NCBI GenBank assembly: GCA_003599475.1
Contig: QZKK01000168.1
Span: forward strand, 1-20,816
Source: Desulfobacteraceae bacterium
GTDB lineage: Bacteria; Desulfobacterota; Desulfobacteria; Desulfobacterales; SURF-15
Direction: 5' to 3'
DNA: 20,816 nt
The notes beneath the pieces were generated by a model. That model was not told the DNA's origin. It saw nothing but the letters and a program-made list of their open reading frames with translations, and did not search any database. The translations under genes were made by a program, and so were the position numbers. Numbering within the stretch: position 1 is the first letter of the stretch; each line of letters opens with the position of its first letter. This document shows positions 1 to 6,950 of this stretch, piece after piece.

Positions 1-1
1 C

Positions 2-61
2 CAAAGCAGCCGAAAGGCCAGCAAGGAGATTTTCCTGATCGGAATGGAAAAAAGGGATTAG
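2..61 (+). CDS. Possible C-terminal end of an upstream gene (partial)
   Basis: Reading frame 2 is open from the window edge to a TAG at 59-61 and encodes about 19 residues ending EKRD. The stop lies 10 bp before the yebC start, a spacing usual for genes in one operon. Frame 1 is also open here and runs into yebC out of frame, so frame alone is not decisive. Too little is visible to name a product. It may be the tail of a CDS or simply yebC leader. Confidence 0.25.
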   Translation, partial: QSSRKASKEIFLIGMEKRD

Positions 62-71
62 GAGGGTACAC

Positions 72-818
72 ATGTCAGGGCACAGCAAATGGTCCTCGAT
101 TAAGCACAAAAAAGGGGCTGCGGATGCGAGACGCGGCAAGATTTTTACGAAACTGATCAAAGAAATCACCGTAGCCGCCCGGATGGGCGGCAGCGGGGAT
201 CCGGCAACAAACCCCCGGCTGCGCGCAGCCATTACGGCTGCAAAAACGGAGAACATGCCGAAGGACAACATCGAGCGTGCGATCAAGAAAGGAACCGGGG
301 AGCTCGAAGGGGTAAGCTACGAGGAATCGGTCTACGAGGGATATGGCCCCGGAGGGGCGGCGGTTCTTGTCGAGTCTCTGACGGACAATAAAAACAGGGC
401 GGTTGCCGAAATCCGACACATCTTCGGAAAAAATGGAGGGGGGCTCGGCGAAAACGGCTGCGTCGCCTGGATGTTCGATAAGAAGGGGTACATGACGGTC
501 CTGAAAGAGGCGGCCAGCGAAGAACGGCTCATGGAGGTGGCCCTGGAGTGGGGTGCAGAGGATGTCCGCGAAGACAACGGCGCATATGAGGTGATCACGG
601 CTCCGGAAGATTTCGAGACCGTAAAAGAAGCCCTCAAGAATGCATCGATTCCATTCGTTGATTCCGAAGTCACCATGCTCCCCAAAACCACGACCCCCCT
701 GCAGGGCAAGGAGGCCGAGCAGATGATCCGGCTGATGGAAACACTCGAAGACTGTGAAGACGTCCAGAAGGTTTACACCAATGCGGACATTCCGGAGGAG
801 ATGGTCGACACCGTATAA
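72..818 (+). CDS. yebC: YebC/PmpR family protein (translation factor / transcriptional regulator)
   Basis: This is a full-length, 248-residue member of the YebC/PmpR (TACO1) family. It opens with the family signature [18 protein letters not shown], followed by [11 protein letters not shown] (about residues 23-33) and the conserved [14 protein letters not shown] stretch (about 61-74). Family members were long annotated as DNA-binding regulators; YebC-type proteins are now known to relieve ribosome stalling at proline stretches, as mitochondrial TACO1 does. The start is well set by an AGGAGG ribosome-binding site at 60-65, with the ATG at 72. In many proteobacteria yebC precedes ruvC, but here the next gene, lolA, is convergent and only 9 bp away, so yebC is the last gene of its unit. 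The product is cytoplasmic. Identification is secure; the choice between translation and transcription roles rests on family knowledge. Confidence 0.97.
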   Translation: MSGHSKWSSIKHKKGAADARRGKIFTKLIKEITVAARMGGSGDPATNPRLRAAITAAKTENMPKDNIERAIKKGTGELEGVSYEESVYEGYGPGGAAVLVESLTDNKNRAVAEIRHIFGKNGGGLGENGCVAWMFDKKGYMTVLKEAASEERLMEVALEWGAEDVREDNGAYEVITAPEDFETVKEALKNASIPFVDSEVTMLPKTTTPLQGKEAEQMIRLMETLEDCEDVQKVYTNADIPEEMVDTV

Positions 819-827
819 AAAAGAGGG

Positions 828-1487
828 CTACTGGTCCATTTTGACGACATCGGCTCCATCCGGAACGACGAAACTGAATAAGGAGTCGTCGAGATCGCTT
901 CGAAATTGAATATCCTCCAGGCGGATGCGGGTCTCGTCCCTGTATTCATTCAATGTGGTCACTTCAACGATGCTGAAATCGCTCGAAGAGATGGTTAAAT
1001 AGATTGCGGCGATATCGAAGGTTTTCTTCTTGGGCAGCAGCTTCAAGAGATAATTCGAACCTTCGGTCGTTCCTTCAAGGGTGACGTCGAAATTTTCTCG
1101 GACCCGCCGGATATCCGAAAGAAAGCCGGCACCTTTTCCATCCCCGAAGAAAGCGGGGGCTTTTCCGATCATCACCTGGTTGTCTGCCGGGCGATAGACC
1201 CACAGGTTGACTCCATCGGAGACGACCAACTGGCGTTCGGGCTCTCTGTATTCCCACCGCATCTTGTCAGGCTTTTCGGCGAAGAGTAACCCCTTAGCCT
1301 GTTCAGTGACCTGCATGGCCTTGAGGGTCGAGGTCTGAAGAAAGTGCGCAGAGAAACCCTCGGCCGAATACTTTTTTTCCACCCCGCCGATAATCTCATC
1401 CAGCGCCGGTGCCGCAGCCGCATGCAGACTCCCCGAAGTACAGGCGATGACGGCGATCAGAATTGCATAAAAAAATCCCTTTTTCAT
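828..1487 (-). CDS. lolA: Outer-membrane lipoprotein carrier protein LolA
   Basis: The 219-aa product fits LolA, the periplasmic chaperone that takes lipoproteins from the LolCDE complex to the outer membrane. Residues 1 to about 24 form a Sec signal peptide: a KK start, a hydrophobic core FFYAILIAVIA, and an AHA-like cleavage region. The mature part shows the LolA pattern G-L-x-F-x-x-K-P-x-x-M-R-W-E-Y followed by VVSDGVNLWVYRPADNQV, which belongs to its open beta-barrel. I place the start at the ATG at 1487, preceded by GGAG at a spacing of about 8 bp. A TTG four codons upstream (1499) overlaps that site and is less likely. It is the last gene of a minus-strand group after a 292-aa unknown protein, but the 113-bp gap between them is filled with repeats, so separate transcription is possible. 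The gene is convergent with yebC. Confidence 0.92.
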   Translation of the reverse strand: MKKGFFYAILIAVIACTSGSLHAAAAPALDEIIGGVEKKYSAEGFSAHFLQTSTLKAMQVTEQAKGLLFAEKPDKMRWEYREPERQLVVSDGVNLWVYRPADNQVMIGKAPAFFGDGKGAGFLSDIRRVRENFDVTLEGTTEGSNYLLKLLPKKKTFDIAAIYLTISSSDFSIVEVTTLNEYRDETRIRLEDIQFRSDLDDSLFSFVVPDGADVVKMDQ

Positions 1488-1507
1488 CGAAGGCTCCAAT
1501 AGTTCAC

Positions 1508-1541
1508 TTTAGATTTTAGAGTTTAGATTTTAGATTTAGAT
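1508..1541. repeat. Heptamer tandem repeat, unit TTTAGAT (five copies)
   Basis: Five consecutive units are TTTAGAT (1508-1514), TTTAGAG (1515-1521), TTTAGAT (1522-1528), a six-base TTTAGA (1529-1534) and TTTAGAT (1535-1541). They lie between the 292-aa gene and lolA. It is one of several intergenic heptamer arrays in the window, each with its own unit. Confidence 0.85.
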
Positions 1542-1542
1542 C

Positions 1543-1569
1543 CGCAGATTACGCGGATTACACCGATTT
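1543..1569. repeat. Nonamer tandem repeat, unit CGCAGATTA (three copies)
   Basis: Three 9-bp units directly follow the heptamer array: CGCAGATTA (1543-1551), CGCGGATTA (1552-1560) and CACCGATTT (1561-1569). I recognise this as resembling the degenerate GCAGATTAC-type repeat that recurs between genes in several unrelated bacterial phyla. No function is known to me. Confidence 0.7.
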
Positions 1570-1600
1570 CTTACATCGAGATCTTTGCGTGAGGCACTCT

Positions 1601-2479
1601 TCATTCGTATCGGAATCCTCCGGATTCGAGAACCTCCTCGGCCCGCTGGAAATACTCCGTCTTCCCGAAAACGGCAAGACAAATGCGATCGATCGAATTC
1701 ATCTGGCTCCGGGTTTGGGGCTCGTCGATGGAAAGGATCCGGACGCCTCGAAGCATCAGGGTCTCGACATTTTCTCTTTCCAGCATTTTCCGGTACAGGT
1801 CCGCTTTCTGCAGGCTCTGAAAGCAGCGCCTCTTTCTTTCGATCAGGCGCTCGTAGATGCTTTTTTCATCCGGCATCTCCTCGAACAAATCCAGCACGAG
1901 TTCTAGACGTCCCTCCATATCTTCGATTTCTTTTTCAAAGAAAGTGCACAGGAAACGGATGCGCTCCTCGGTTTCCGAAAACGTCGAGTTTCTCAGCTTC
2001 ACTTTGATAAGCAAGCCCGGGTTGCCCGGAAACCGCCGGTCGATCAGAGATCTCAGCCGCTCGTTCAACGGCTTCGAGATCTTCAGCCGCGATACGAACT
2101 GTGCGGCTGTCCAATCGGGCATCACCAGAGAAAACGTTTTCCCCGGGTCCGGGAATCGAAGCGGTATCTCCGGCGCCGCCTCTGCCAGGTACTTTGCCAC
2201 CAGGTCCTCATCGGAAGCCTGGAACCGATGGCTTTGGAGGAAGCCTTCGAGCTGCCCCTGGAAGGCGGCATCCGGAAAAAAGATCAGCGACCAAAGGGTC
2301 TCAACCTCCTCTTTCGATTCATCGTTAAGAGTCTCTTTCAAAGAGCCCGGATCCGATACGGCGCATGTGGAATCGATGAAATGAAGGGTTTCCTTTGACA
2401 CGGACAGGCCGTCTTTCAGGATCGCCCCGATTCTTCCGGATAGATCCCGGCATCTTTCTTCGGCTTCCGTGCTCCTCAT
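1601..2479 (-). CDS. Hypothetical protein, 292 aa, alpha-helical
   Basis: I do not recognise a named family. The product has no signal peptide or membrane segment, so it is probably cytoplasmic. It is rich in Glu, Arg, Leu and Lys, and the stretch around residues 165-235 (TEERIRFLCTFFEKEIEDM, then a long charged run ending near KMLERE) looks strongly helical and may form a coiled coil. The ATG (2477-2479) overlaps the stop of the upstream thioredoxin gene in an ATGA arrangement, so the two are almost certainly co-transcribed and translationally coupled. Base composition and codon use look like the neighbours. A link to thiol or metal handling through the thioredoxin partner is possible, but the sequence itself does not show it. 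Confidence 0.8.
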   Translation of the reverse strand: MRSTEAEERCRDLSGRIGAILKDGLSVSKETLHFIDSTCAVSDPGSLKETLNDESKEEVETLWSLIFFPDAAFQGQLEGFLQSHRFQASDEDLVAKYLAEAAPEIPLRFPDPGKTFSLVMPDWTAAQFVSRLKISKPLNERLRSLIDRRFPGNPGLLIKVKLRNSTFSETEERIRFLCTFFEKEIEDMEGRLELVLDLFEEMPDEKSIYERLIERKRRCFQSLQKADLYRKMLERENVETLMLRGVRILSIDEPQTRSQMNSIDRICLAVFGKTEYFQRAEEVLESGGFRYE

Positions 2480-3063
2480 ATGTAGCGGGCCATTTTCAGC
2501 ATCAGATCGTGCTTTGGAATGGCCCCGGGGAGGCTTTCTTTCAGTTGACCGTTATCGAAGATAAAAAGAAAGGGAACTCCCAGGACATTGTATCGGGCGG
2601 CAAAATTGGGATTGGCTTCGACGTTGACCTTTCCTACCCGAACCCTTCCCTTGCTCTCGACGGCGAACTGATCGATCATGGGGCCGGTCATTCGACAGGT
2701 GGGGCAGTTTGCAGACCAGCAGTATACCAGCACCGGCAAAGGAGAACGAAGCACGGTCTGCTCGAAATTGCCGTCGCTCACCATCACCGGCCGCCCGTTG
2801 GAGAGAACCCCCGTATCGAGCGGGGCCTTGCATTTACCGCATCGGACGGCTCCCGATGCCCGGTCCGCCGGGATCCGGTTTTTCGCCCCGCAGGAGGTGC
2901 AGCGGAGGTTGAAGACTTGCCCTTTCTGAGATGGGTCGGGTGCGGTTTTCAACGGCAACCCGCATTTCCCGCACTTTGCGGATTCTCCGATTTTAGAATC
3001 CGGAATCCTGTTTTTTGCACCGCATCCGGAACACTGCACAATGATCGGTACGGTCTGATTCAT
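2476..3063 (-). CDS. TrxC-like thioredoxin with two N-terminal zinc ribbons
   Basis: The 195-aa protein has two tandem zinc ribbons followed by a thioredoxin domain. Ribbon 1 uses C11/C14 and C31/C34; ribbon 2 uses C55/C58 and C75/C78. Both contain the GAKNRIPxxR-type core also seen in the single ribbon of thioredoxin 2 (TrxC). The thioredoxin fold covers about residues 88-195, with a CPTC active site (C120/C123) in the context WSANCPTC instead of WCGPC, and the cis-proline loop GVPFLFIF (P164). The C-terminal NGQLKESLPGAIPK closely follows TrxC. Expected role: cytoplasmic disulfide reduction, possibly redox-tuned by zinc release. The start at 3063 is chosen because GGAGGAG lies about 9 bp upstream; the longer reading from 3117 would put that site inside the gene. 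The stop overlaps the start of the next gene by 4 bp. Confidence 0.88.
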   Translation of the reverse strand: MNQTVPIIVQCSGCGAKNRIPDSKIGESAKCGKCGLPLKTAPDPSQKGQVFNLRCTSCGAKNRIPADRASGAVRCGKCKAPLDTGVLSNGRPVMVSDGNFEQTVLRSPLPVLVYCWSANCPTCRMTGPMIDQFAVESKGRVRVGKVNVEANPNFAARYNVLGVPFLFIFDNGQLKESLPGAIPKHDLMLKMARYI

Positions 3064-3097
3064 GTAACTTATCTCCTCCATGCTCGGCCGAATACCG

Positions 3098-3124
3098 TCA
3101 ATATAATAAGGTCTCAATTGTCAA
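3098..3124 (-). promoter_or_regulatory. Candidate sigma-70 promoter for the thioredoxin-unknown unit
   Basis: On the minus strand a perfect TTGACA (3124-3119) is followed after 15 bp by TATTGA (3103-3098), within an AT-rich TTATTATATTGA stretch, about 35 bp ahead of the thioredoxin start. The spacing is shorter than the usual 17 bp, so this is only moderately convincing. It lies just downstream of the repeat hairpin that follows the response-regulator gene, which suits a new transcription unit. Confidence 0.35.
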
Positions 3125-3139
3125 AGTAAAGCCGCACCA

Positions 3140-3202
3140 GTTGAGTCGTCAAACGGTTGATTGGTTAAACGGGTAAACAACTCAACCAATTGACTCCTCA
3201 AC
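3140..3202. repeat. GTTGA-type repeat array folding into a nested inverted repeat
   Basis: The array is built from GTTGAG/GTTGAT/GGTTAAAC-like 7-8-bp pieces. The outer arms GTTGAGTCGTCAA (3140-3152) and TTGACTCCTCAAC (3190-3202) pair at 11 of 13 positions. The inner arms GGTTGATTGGTT (3155-3166) and AACAACTCAACC (3176-3187) pair at 10 of 12. It begins 7 bp beyond the stop of the response-regulator gene. As RNA it could fold into a long hairpin that ends that transcript, although no U-tract follows. Confidence 0.6.
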
Positions 3203-3209
3203 CGTCCAT

Positions 3210-4568
3210 CTAAGGCATGACTCCGTACTTTTTCAGTTTCTTGTGCAGCGTCTTCCGGGTGATTCCGAGGCGCCGGGCGGCTTCACTCTTGTTGCCGGCG
3301 GTCGATTCGAGGGTTCTCAGGATGGTTGCCCTCTCCACCTCCTCCAGAGGTGCGCCTTCGATACGATCTCCAATCGGCGTAGCGGCCTGTCCATCCGAAT
3401 CGGAGCGCTGGATGATCGGAAAAATCTCCTCGTCGAGATAATCCGCCTGAGCCAGCACCACTCCCCGTTCGATTGCGTTCATCAACTCCCGGACATTGCC
3501 GGGCCAGTCATACCGGATAAGCCGATCCATCGCATTGGGGGAAATCCCCTTGAGCTCTCTTCGATTCTTCTCCGAAAAATGTTTGAGGAAATGATCGGCA
3601 AGGAGCGGAATATCCTCCCTCCGGTGTCTCAGCGGAGGCAGATGAAGGCTTACGACGTTGAGCCGATAATAGAGGTCTTCACGGAAACGCCCCTCCTTTA
3701 TCTGCTCCGGAAGGTCCTTGTTCGTAGCCGCGATCACCCGCACATCGATCGGAAGCACTGCTTCTCCGCCAACCCGGGTAAGTTCTCTCTCCTGCAGCAC
3801 ACGAAGCAGTTTCACCTGCATGGTCAGACTCATCTCGCTGACCTCGTCAAGAAACAGGCTTCCTTTATCGGCCTGGAGAAACTTCCCCTCCTTTCTCCGG
3901 TCCGCTCCGGTAAAGGCTCCCCTTTCGTGACCGAAAAGTTCCGACTCCAAGAGAGTTTCGGCAATGGCCGCACAGTTGATCTTTACGAAAGGGCCCTTTT
4001 TCCTCGGGCTGTTGAAATGAATCGCTCCGGCAATCAGTTCTTTTCCGGTCCCCGATTCCCCGGTAATCATGACCGTCGCTTCGGAGGGAGCCACCTGGGC
4101 GACGGTTTCCAGCAGCCGGACCATGGCCGGAGACCGCCCGATGATATTCTGCGTATCGAAGTGCCTCCCCAGGTTTTCTTTGAGAAGCCGGTTCTCCTCC
4201 CGCAAGACGACATGTTCCATGGCACGCTGGATCGTAAGCTTCAGCTTGTCGAAGTCGAGCGGTTTGGTCAGGTAGTCGTATGCGCCTTTTTTCAATGCTT
4301 CAACCGCCGTGTCGACCGAAGAGTAAGCCGTCATGATGACGACGGGAATCGCCGGGTTCATCGACTTGACGGCATCCAGTGCTTCGATTCCGGAAACCTT
4401 CAGCATGCGGATATCCATGAGGACCAGATCGAAGGGCTGTTTTCGAACGGCATCGATGGCGGAAGACCCATCGTCTGCTTCATGAATTTCGTACCCCCAT
4501 CCGCCCAGCAACGTTTTCAGCATGGTTCGATGGGCGGTATCGTCATCGACGACCAGAAGTTTTACCAT
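3210..4568 (-). CDS. NtrC/ZraR-family sigma-54-dependent response regulator
   Basis: The 452-aa protein has the full three-part NtrC design. The receiver domain (about 1-120) has the acidic pocket D8-D10, phospho-acceptor D52, T80 and K102. The AAA+ sigma-54 activation domain (about 140-370) has Walker A GESGTGKE (170-177), the sigma-54 contact loop GAFTGA (217-222), Walker B GSLFLDEV (236-243) and WPGNVREL (355-362). A Fis-type helix-turn-helix (about 412-448, KSEAARRLGITRKTLHKKL) completes it. When phosphorylated, such proteins bind enhancers and open sigma-54 promoters. The sensor kinase gene lies directly upstream, so they form a pair most like HydH/HydG (ZraS/ZraR). The start ATG at 4568 has GGAG about 8 bp upstream. 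The target genes are not known. One sigma-54 promoter is visible in the window (16422-16437), but nothing ties this regulator to it. Confidence 0.95.
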   Translation of the reverse strand: MVKLLVVDDDTAHRTMLKTLLGGWGYEIHEADDGSSAIDAVRKQPFDLVLMDIRMLKVSGIEALDAVKSMNPAIPVVIMTAYSSVDTAVEALKKGAYDYLTKPLDFDKLKLTIQRAMEHVVLREENRLLKENLGRHFDTQNIIGRSPAMVRLLETVAQVAPSEATVMITGESGTGKELIAGAIHFNSPRKKGPFVKINCAAIAETLLESELFGHERGAFTGADRRKEGKFLQADKGSLFLDEVSEMSLTMQVKLLRVLQERELTRVGGEAVLPIDVRVIAATNKDLPEQIKEGRFREDLYYRLNVVSLHLPPLRHRREDIPLLADHFLKHFSEKNRRELKGISPNAMDRLIRYDWPGNVRELMNAIERGVVLAQADYLDEEIFPIIQRSDSDGQAATPIGDRIEGAPLEEVERATILRTLESTAGNKSEAARRLGITRKTLHKKLKKYGVMP

Positions 4569-4587
4569 CGAATCTCCAATTGCAGTG

Positions 4588-4615
4588 TTCAGCGTTCAGG
4601 GTTCAGGGTTCAGCC
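4588..4615. repeat. Heptamer tandem repeat, unit TTCAGGG (four copies)
   Basis: Four consecutive units are TTCAGCG (4588-4594), TTCAGGG (4595-4601), TTCAGGG (4602-4608) and TTCAGCC (4609-4615). They lie in the 139-bp gap between the kinase and response-regulator genes, only 19 bp ahead of the regulator's start. Transcribed leader sequence of the regulator would therefore carry the array. Confidence 0.85.
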
Positions 4616-4707
4616 CGGCCGTGCCGTTTCCGGCATTCGATCGAAGGAGAAACTCCATGCAAATGCTGTTGGATTTGTCTCTTCATTCGATGTTGGACGT
4701 TCATCTT

Positions 4708-6507
4708 TCAAAACAGATAGGATGACCCATCGCCCCTCGGGATCTCCACCGTTACCGTCGTACCCTCTCCCAATCGGCTTTCGGCATGGATTTCGCCGCC
4801 GTGTCCCTTGACGATGTTGTACGCGATTGCCAGTCCAAGACCCGTGCCGTTCGGCTTGGTCGTAAAATAGGGCTCGAAGATGTGCGCAAGGTCGGCCTCG
4901 GGGATTCCGGATCCCGTATCCGATACGCGGATAACAACCCTTCCTTTCAGCTCATCCGGTGCAAGATCGACTTTCAAGACCCCTCCGGTCTGCATGGAAT
5001 CGACGGCATTCAAATAGAGATTCAGCAGAACCTGATTCAATCTGTCCGGGTCCAGATCGGCAGCCGCTTGTTCCCCCGGCAGGTTTGTCTGTATGGCGAT
5101 ACCCCCTTCGGCAGCTTGTTTTTCAACCAGCTTCAAGGAATCATCGATCCATTTTTTCAAATAGACCTTCCTCTTGACAATGGCAATCGGCCTTGCGAAT
5201 TCGAGCAGTTGACCCACTACCCGGTTGAGCCGGTCCACCTCCTGTATCATGATGTCGGCAATCTTCTGATCTTCGGGTGCATTTCGATACCGCTCTTTGA
5301 AATAGGTCGCAAACCCCTTGATCGAGCTGAGCGGATTCCGGATTTCGTGGGCCACTCCGGCTGCAAGCCTTCCGACGGCGGCAAGCCGCTGATTCCTTTC
5401 GACCGCCTCCCTGAGAGCCTTCACCTCGCTCAAATCCTTGAAGAGCATGATCCCGCCCTGGCTGTTTCCCCCTTCATCGCTGAGGGTTTCGATGCCGATT
5501 TCAAGCGGAATGATTTGCCCGTTCGATAGTGTGGACTCGACGATCCTCTCCATCGAACCTTTTCGATCCCAGGAAACCAGCAGCCGGAACAGTTCTTTCG
5601 GAAGAACCTCTTCGGCGGAACGTCCGGCCGGATTCTCTCCGGATATTCCGAGAATGGCTCCGCCTGCGGCATTGATCGATGCGACCCTGTTGCGGGTGTC
5701 AACCGCAACCAGGCCGATGGGCATGTTCTGGACCAGGGTATCCGAAAAGGCCTTGATTCTGGACAGAGTCGCCCGGGTGGTGCGATAGCTCTGAAACAGA
5801 AACAGGAGAACGATCCCGGAGAAACCGACCAGCAGCAGGATGAGCACCATAAACAGGAACTGCCGGGTGTCGGCCTCCCTGGCAGCCTCGACCGCCGTCA
5901 TGTCCAGGCCGACGAAAATACCGAGAGGAGACTGCCGGTCCGCCGGTAAATCTTCCGGGTTCTGACGGAATCCACGCCGCTGCATCATGCGTCCGCGATG
6001 CATCCTCATGGGACCCTGGGATGGGTTAAATCTTCGATACACTTCAAATATCTGTCTCCCGGCGGATCCCTCGACGATTCGCCACTGCACGGCTTCTTCC
6101 TGCGATATGGCCTCGAAATCAAGATGCTCATCCGGATGCTTGTCATGGATTTCGCCGATCATCGAGGAATCGCTGTGCGCGACGATCCTTCCATCGGTGC
6201 CGGCGACCAGCAGGTATTCGATATCCGGTTGTTGAGCGGTTTCGGCCAACAGGTTCTGAAGCTGAAAATCGCTCCAATGCATCCCGGTCCGGGTTCCCGC
6301 TTCGAAGGACCGGATCAGGGCCGCACCCTTTTCGAGCAGCAGCCGGGTGGTGTTTTCTTTTTGCCGGTGAATGTTTTCCGCTGCAATGAGCCCGAAAATC
6401 GGAAAAAGGATGACCACCGCCCCGATGATCAGCCAGGGGAACGATCCTGGCCATCGCCGTTTTTCATTTTGCACGGGAAACTTCCGGTATGAAAGGCTTG
6501 ATGGCAT
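4708..6507 (-). CDS. Membrane-bound PAS-containing sensor histidine kinase (ZraS/HydH-like)
   Basis: The 599-aa protein has a first membrane segment (about 23-43), a large periplasmic part (about 44-215), a second membrane segment (about 216-239), a PAS domain (about 252-360), and HisKA and HATPase_c domains. The phospho-accepting H387 sits in GVAHEIRNPLSSIKG. The kinase N box is NQVLLNLYLNAVDSM, the G1 box SDTGSGIP and the G2 region GTGLGLA. The periplasmic part contains a Met/His/Arg-rich stretch (PMRMHRGRMMQRRGF, 166-180) that might bind a metal. With the following NtrC-type regulator it forms a two-component system. The ATG at 6507 has no clear ribosome-binding site and overlaps the preceding gene by 44 bp. 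A GTG at 6474, with GGAAG about 6 bp ahead and an 11-bp overlap, is an equally good start and would remove 11 residues without affecting the membrane topology. Confidence 0.93.
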   Translation of the reverse strand: MPSSLSYRKFPVQNEKRRWPGSFPWLIIGAVVILFPIFGLIAAENIHRQKENTTRLLLEKGAALIRSFEAGTRTGMHWSDFQLQNLLAETAQQPDIEYLLVAGTDGRIVAHSDSSMIGEIHDKHPDEHLDFEAISQEEAVQWRIVEGSAGRQIFEVYRRFNPSQGPMRMHRGRMMQRRGFRQNPEDLPADRQSPLGIFVGLDMTAVEAAREADTRQFLFMVLILLLVGFSGIVLLFLFQSYRTTRATLSRIKAFSDTLVQNMPIGLVAVDTRNRVASINAAGGAILGISGENPAGRSAEEVLPKELFRLLVSWDRKGSMERIVESTLSNGQIIPLEIGIETLSDEGGNSQGGIMLFKDLSEVKALREAVERNQRLAAVGRLAAGVAHEIRNPLSSIKGFATYFKERYRNAPEDQKIADIMIQEVDRLNRVVGQLLEFARPIAIVKRKVYLKKWIDDSLKLVEKQAAEGGIAIQTNLPGEQAAADLDPDRLNQVLLNLYLNAVDSMQTGGVLKVDLAPDELKGRVVIRVSDTGSGIPEADLAHIFEPYFTTKPNGTGLGLAIAYNIVKGHGGEIHAESRLGEGTTVTVEIPRGDGSSYLF

Positions 6508-6901
6508 CGATTTCGTTCGGAAGAATGGGGCGCCACGTCACCGAATCGTAAAATCCGCCTCCCTGATAGGGTTTTTTGACGAAAGCGGCTGCATGAAATC
6601 GATTCTCGTCGGGGTTCAGCTGCTCCACCCATAGGATTTCGTCCGTATTGAGGTCGAAATCGTTGCAGATCTTATGCCCCAGGCTGCCTGCGCAGGTTGA
6701 CGTAAGCGTATGACCGCCGATGCGGACCGCCACAACGATCTTGGGCCGAAGGTATTGGATATCCGGTCGGCTCATCCCCAAATCGATGATTCTGATACGC
6801 CAGGCGTTCTTCCATTTTCGAATCGGGGCGGTTCCGCCTTCCTTCGGCTTCAATCGGTATGTCCCGTCAAAGTAGATCAAGAGTTCACCTTTCGTTTTCA
6901 T
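6464..6901 (-). CDS. Hypothetical protein, 145 aa, upstream of the sensor kinase
   Basis: I do not recognise a family. There is no signal peptide or membrane segment. The sequence looks like a compact mixed alpha/beta cytoplasmic protein. Visible features are an N-terminal strand-like start (KGELLIYFDGTYRL), a conserved-looking KIVVAVRIGGHTLTSTCAG segment around 54-72, two cysteines (C70 and C79) and several aromatic residues near the C-terminus. The gene ends inside the start region of the kinase gene, overlapping it by 11 or 44 bp depending on the kinase start, so the two are likely translated together. This suggests a partner or accessory of the two-component system, but the role is unknown. 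The ATG at 6901 has only a poor ribosome-binding site (GGTGA directly next to it). A TTG seven codons in, preceded by AAAGGTGA, is an alternative. Confidence 0.75.
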   Translation of the reverse strand: MKTKGELLIYFDGTYRLKPKEGGTAPIRKWKNAWRIRIIDLGMSRPDIQYLRPKIVVAVRIGGHTLTSTCAGSLGHKICNDFDLNTDEILWVEQLNPDENRFHAAAFVKKPYQGGGFYDSVTWRPILPNEIDAIKPFIPEVSRAK

Positions 6902-6930
6902 TCACCGCACGAGCGCCAGAAACGCAGAGG
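6902..6930. repeat. Degenerate nonamer repeat of CTCTGCGTT type abutting a start codon
   Basis: Read on the minus strand, the segment falls into 9-bp steps CTCTGCGTT, TCTGGCGCT and CGTGCGGTG, then runs straight into the ATG of the 145-aa gene. It resembles the CTCTGCGTCTCTGCG-type repeats found between genes in many bacteria. The copies are degenerate, so recognition is moderate. Confidence 0.5.
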
Positions 6931-6950
6931 GTACGTTAATTTTTTTTGCC

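Noticed and set aside
819..827. A terminator between the convergent yebC and lolA genes
   Set aside because: The gap is 9 bp and no hairpin is seen there. Any terminator would have to lie inside the coding ends.
3243..4811. Long plus-strand open frame of about 520 codons opposite the response regulator
   Set aside because: It is antisense to a gene with complete NtrC domains, has no recognisable domains and has the arginine/glycine-rich composition of a mirror frame. The similar plus frame at 10278-11843 opposite ubiB is rejected for the same reason.
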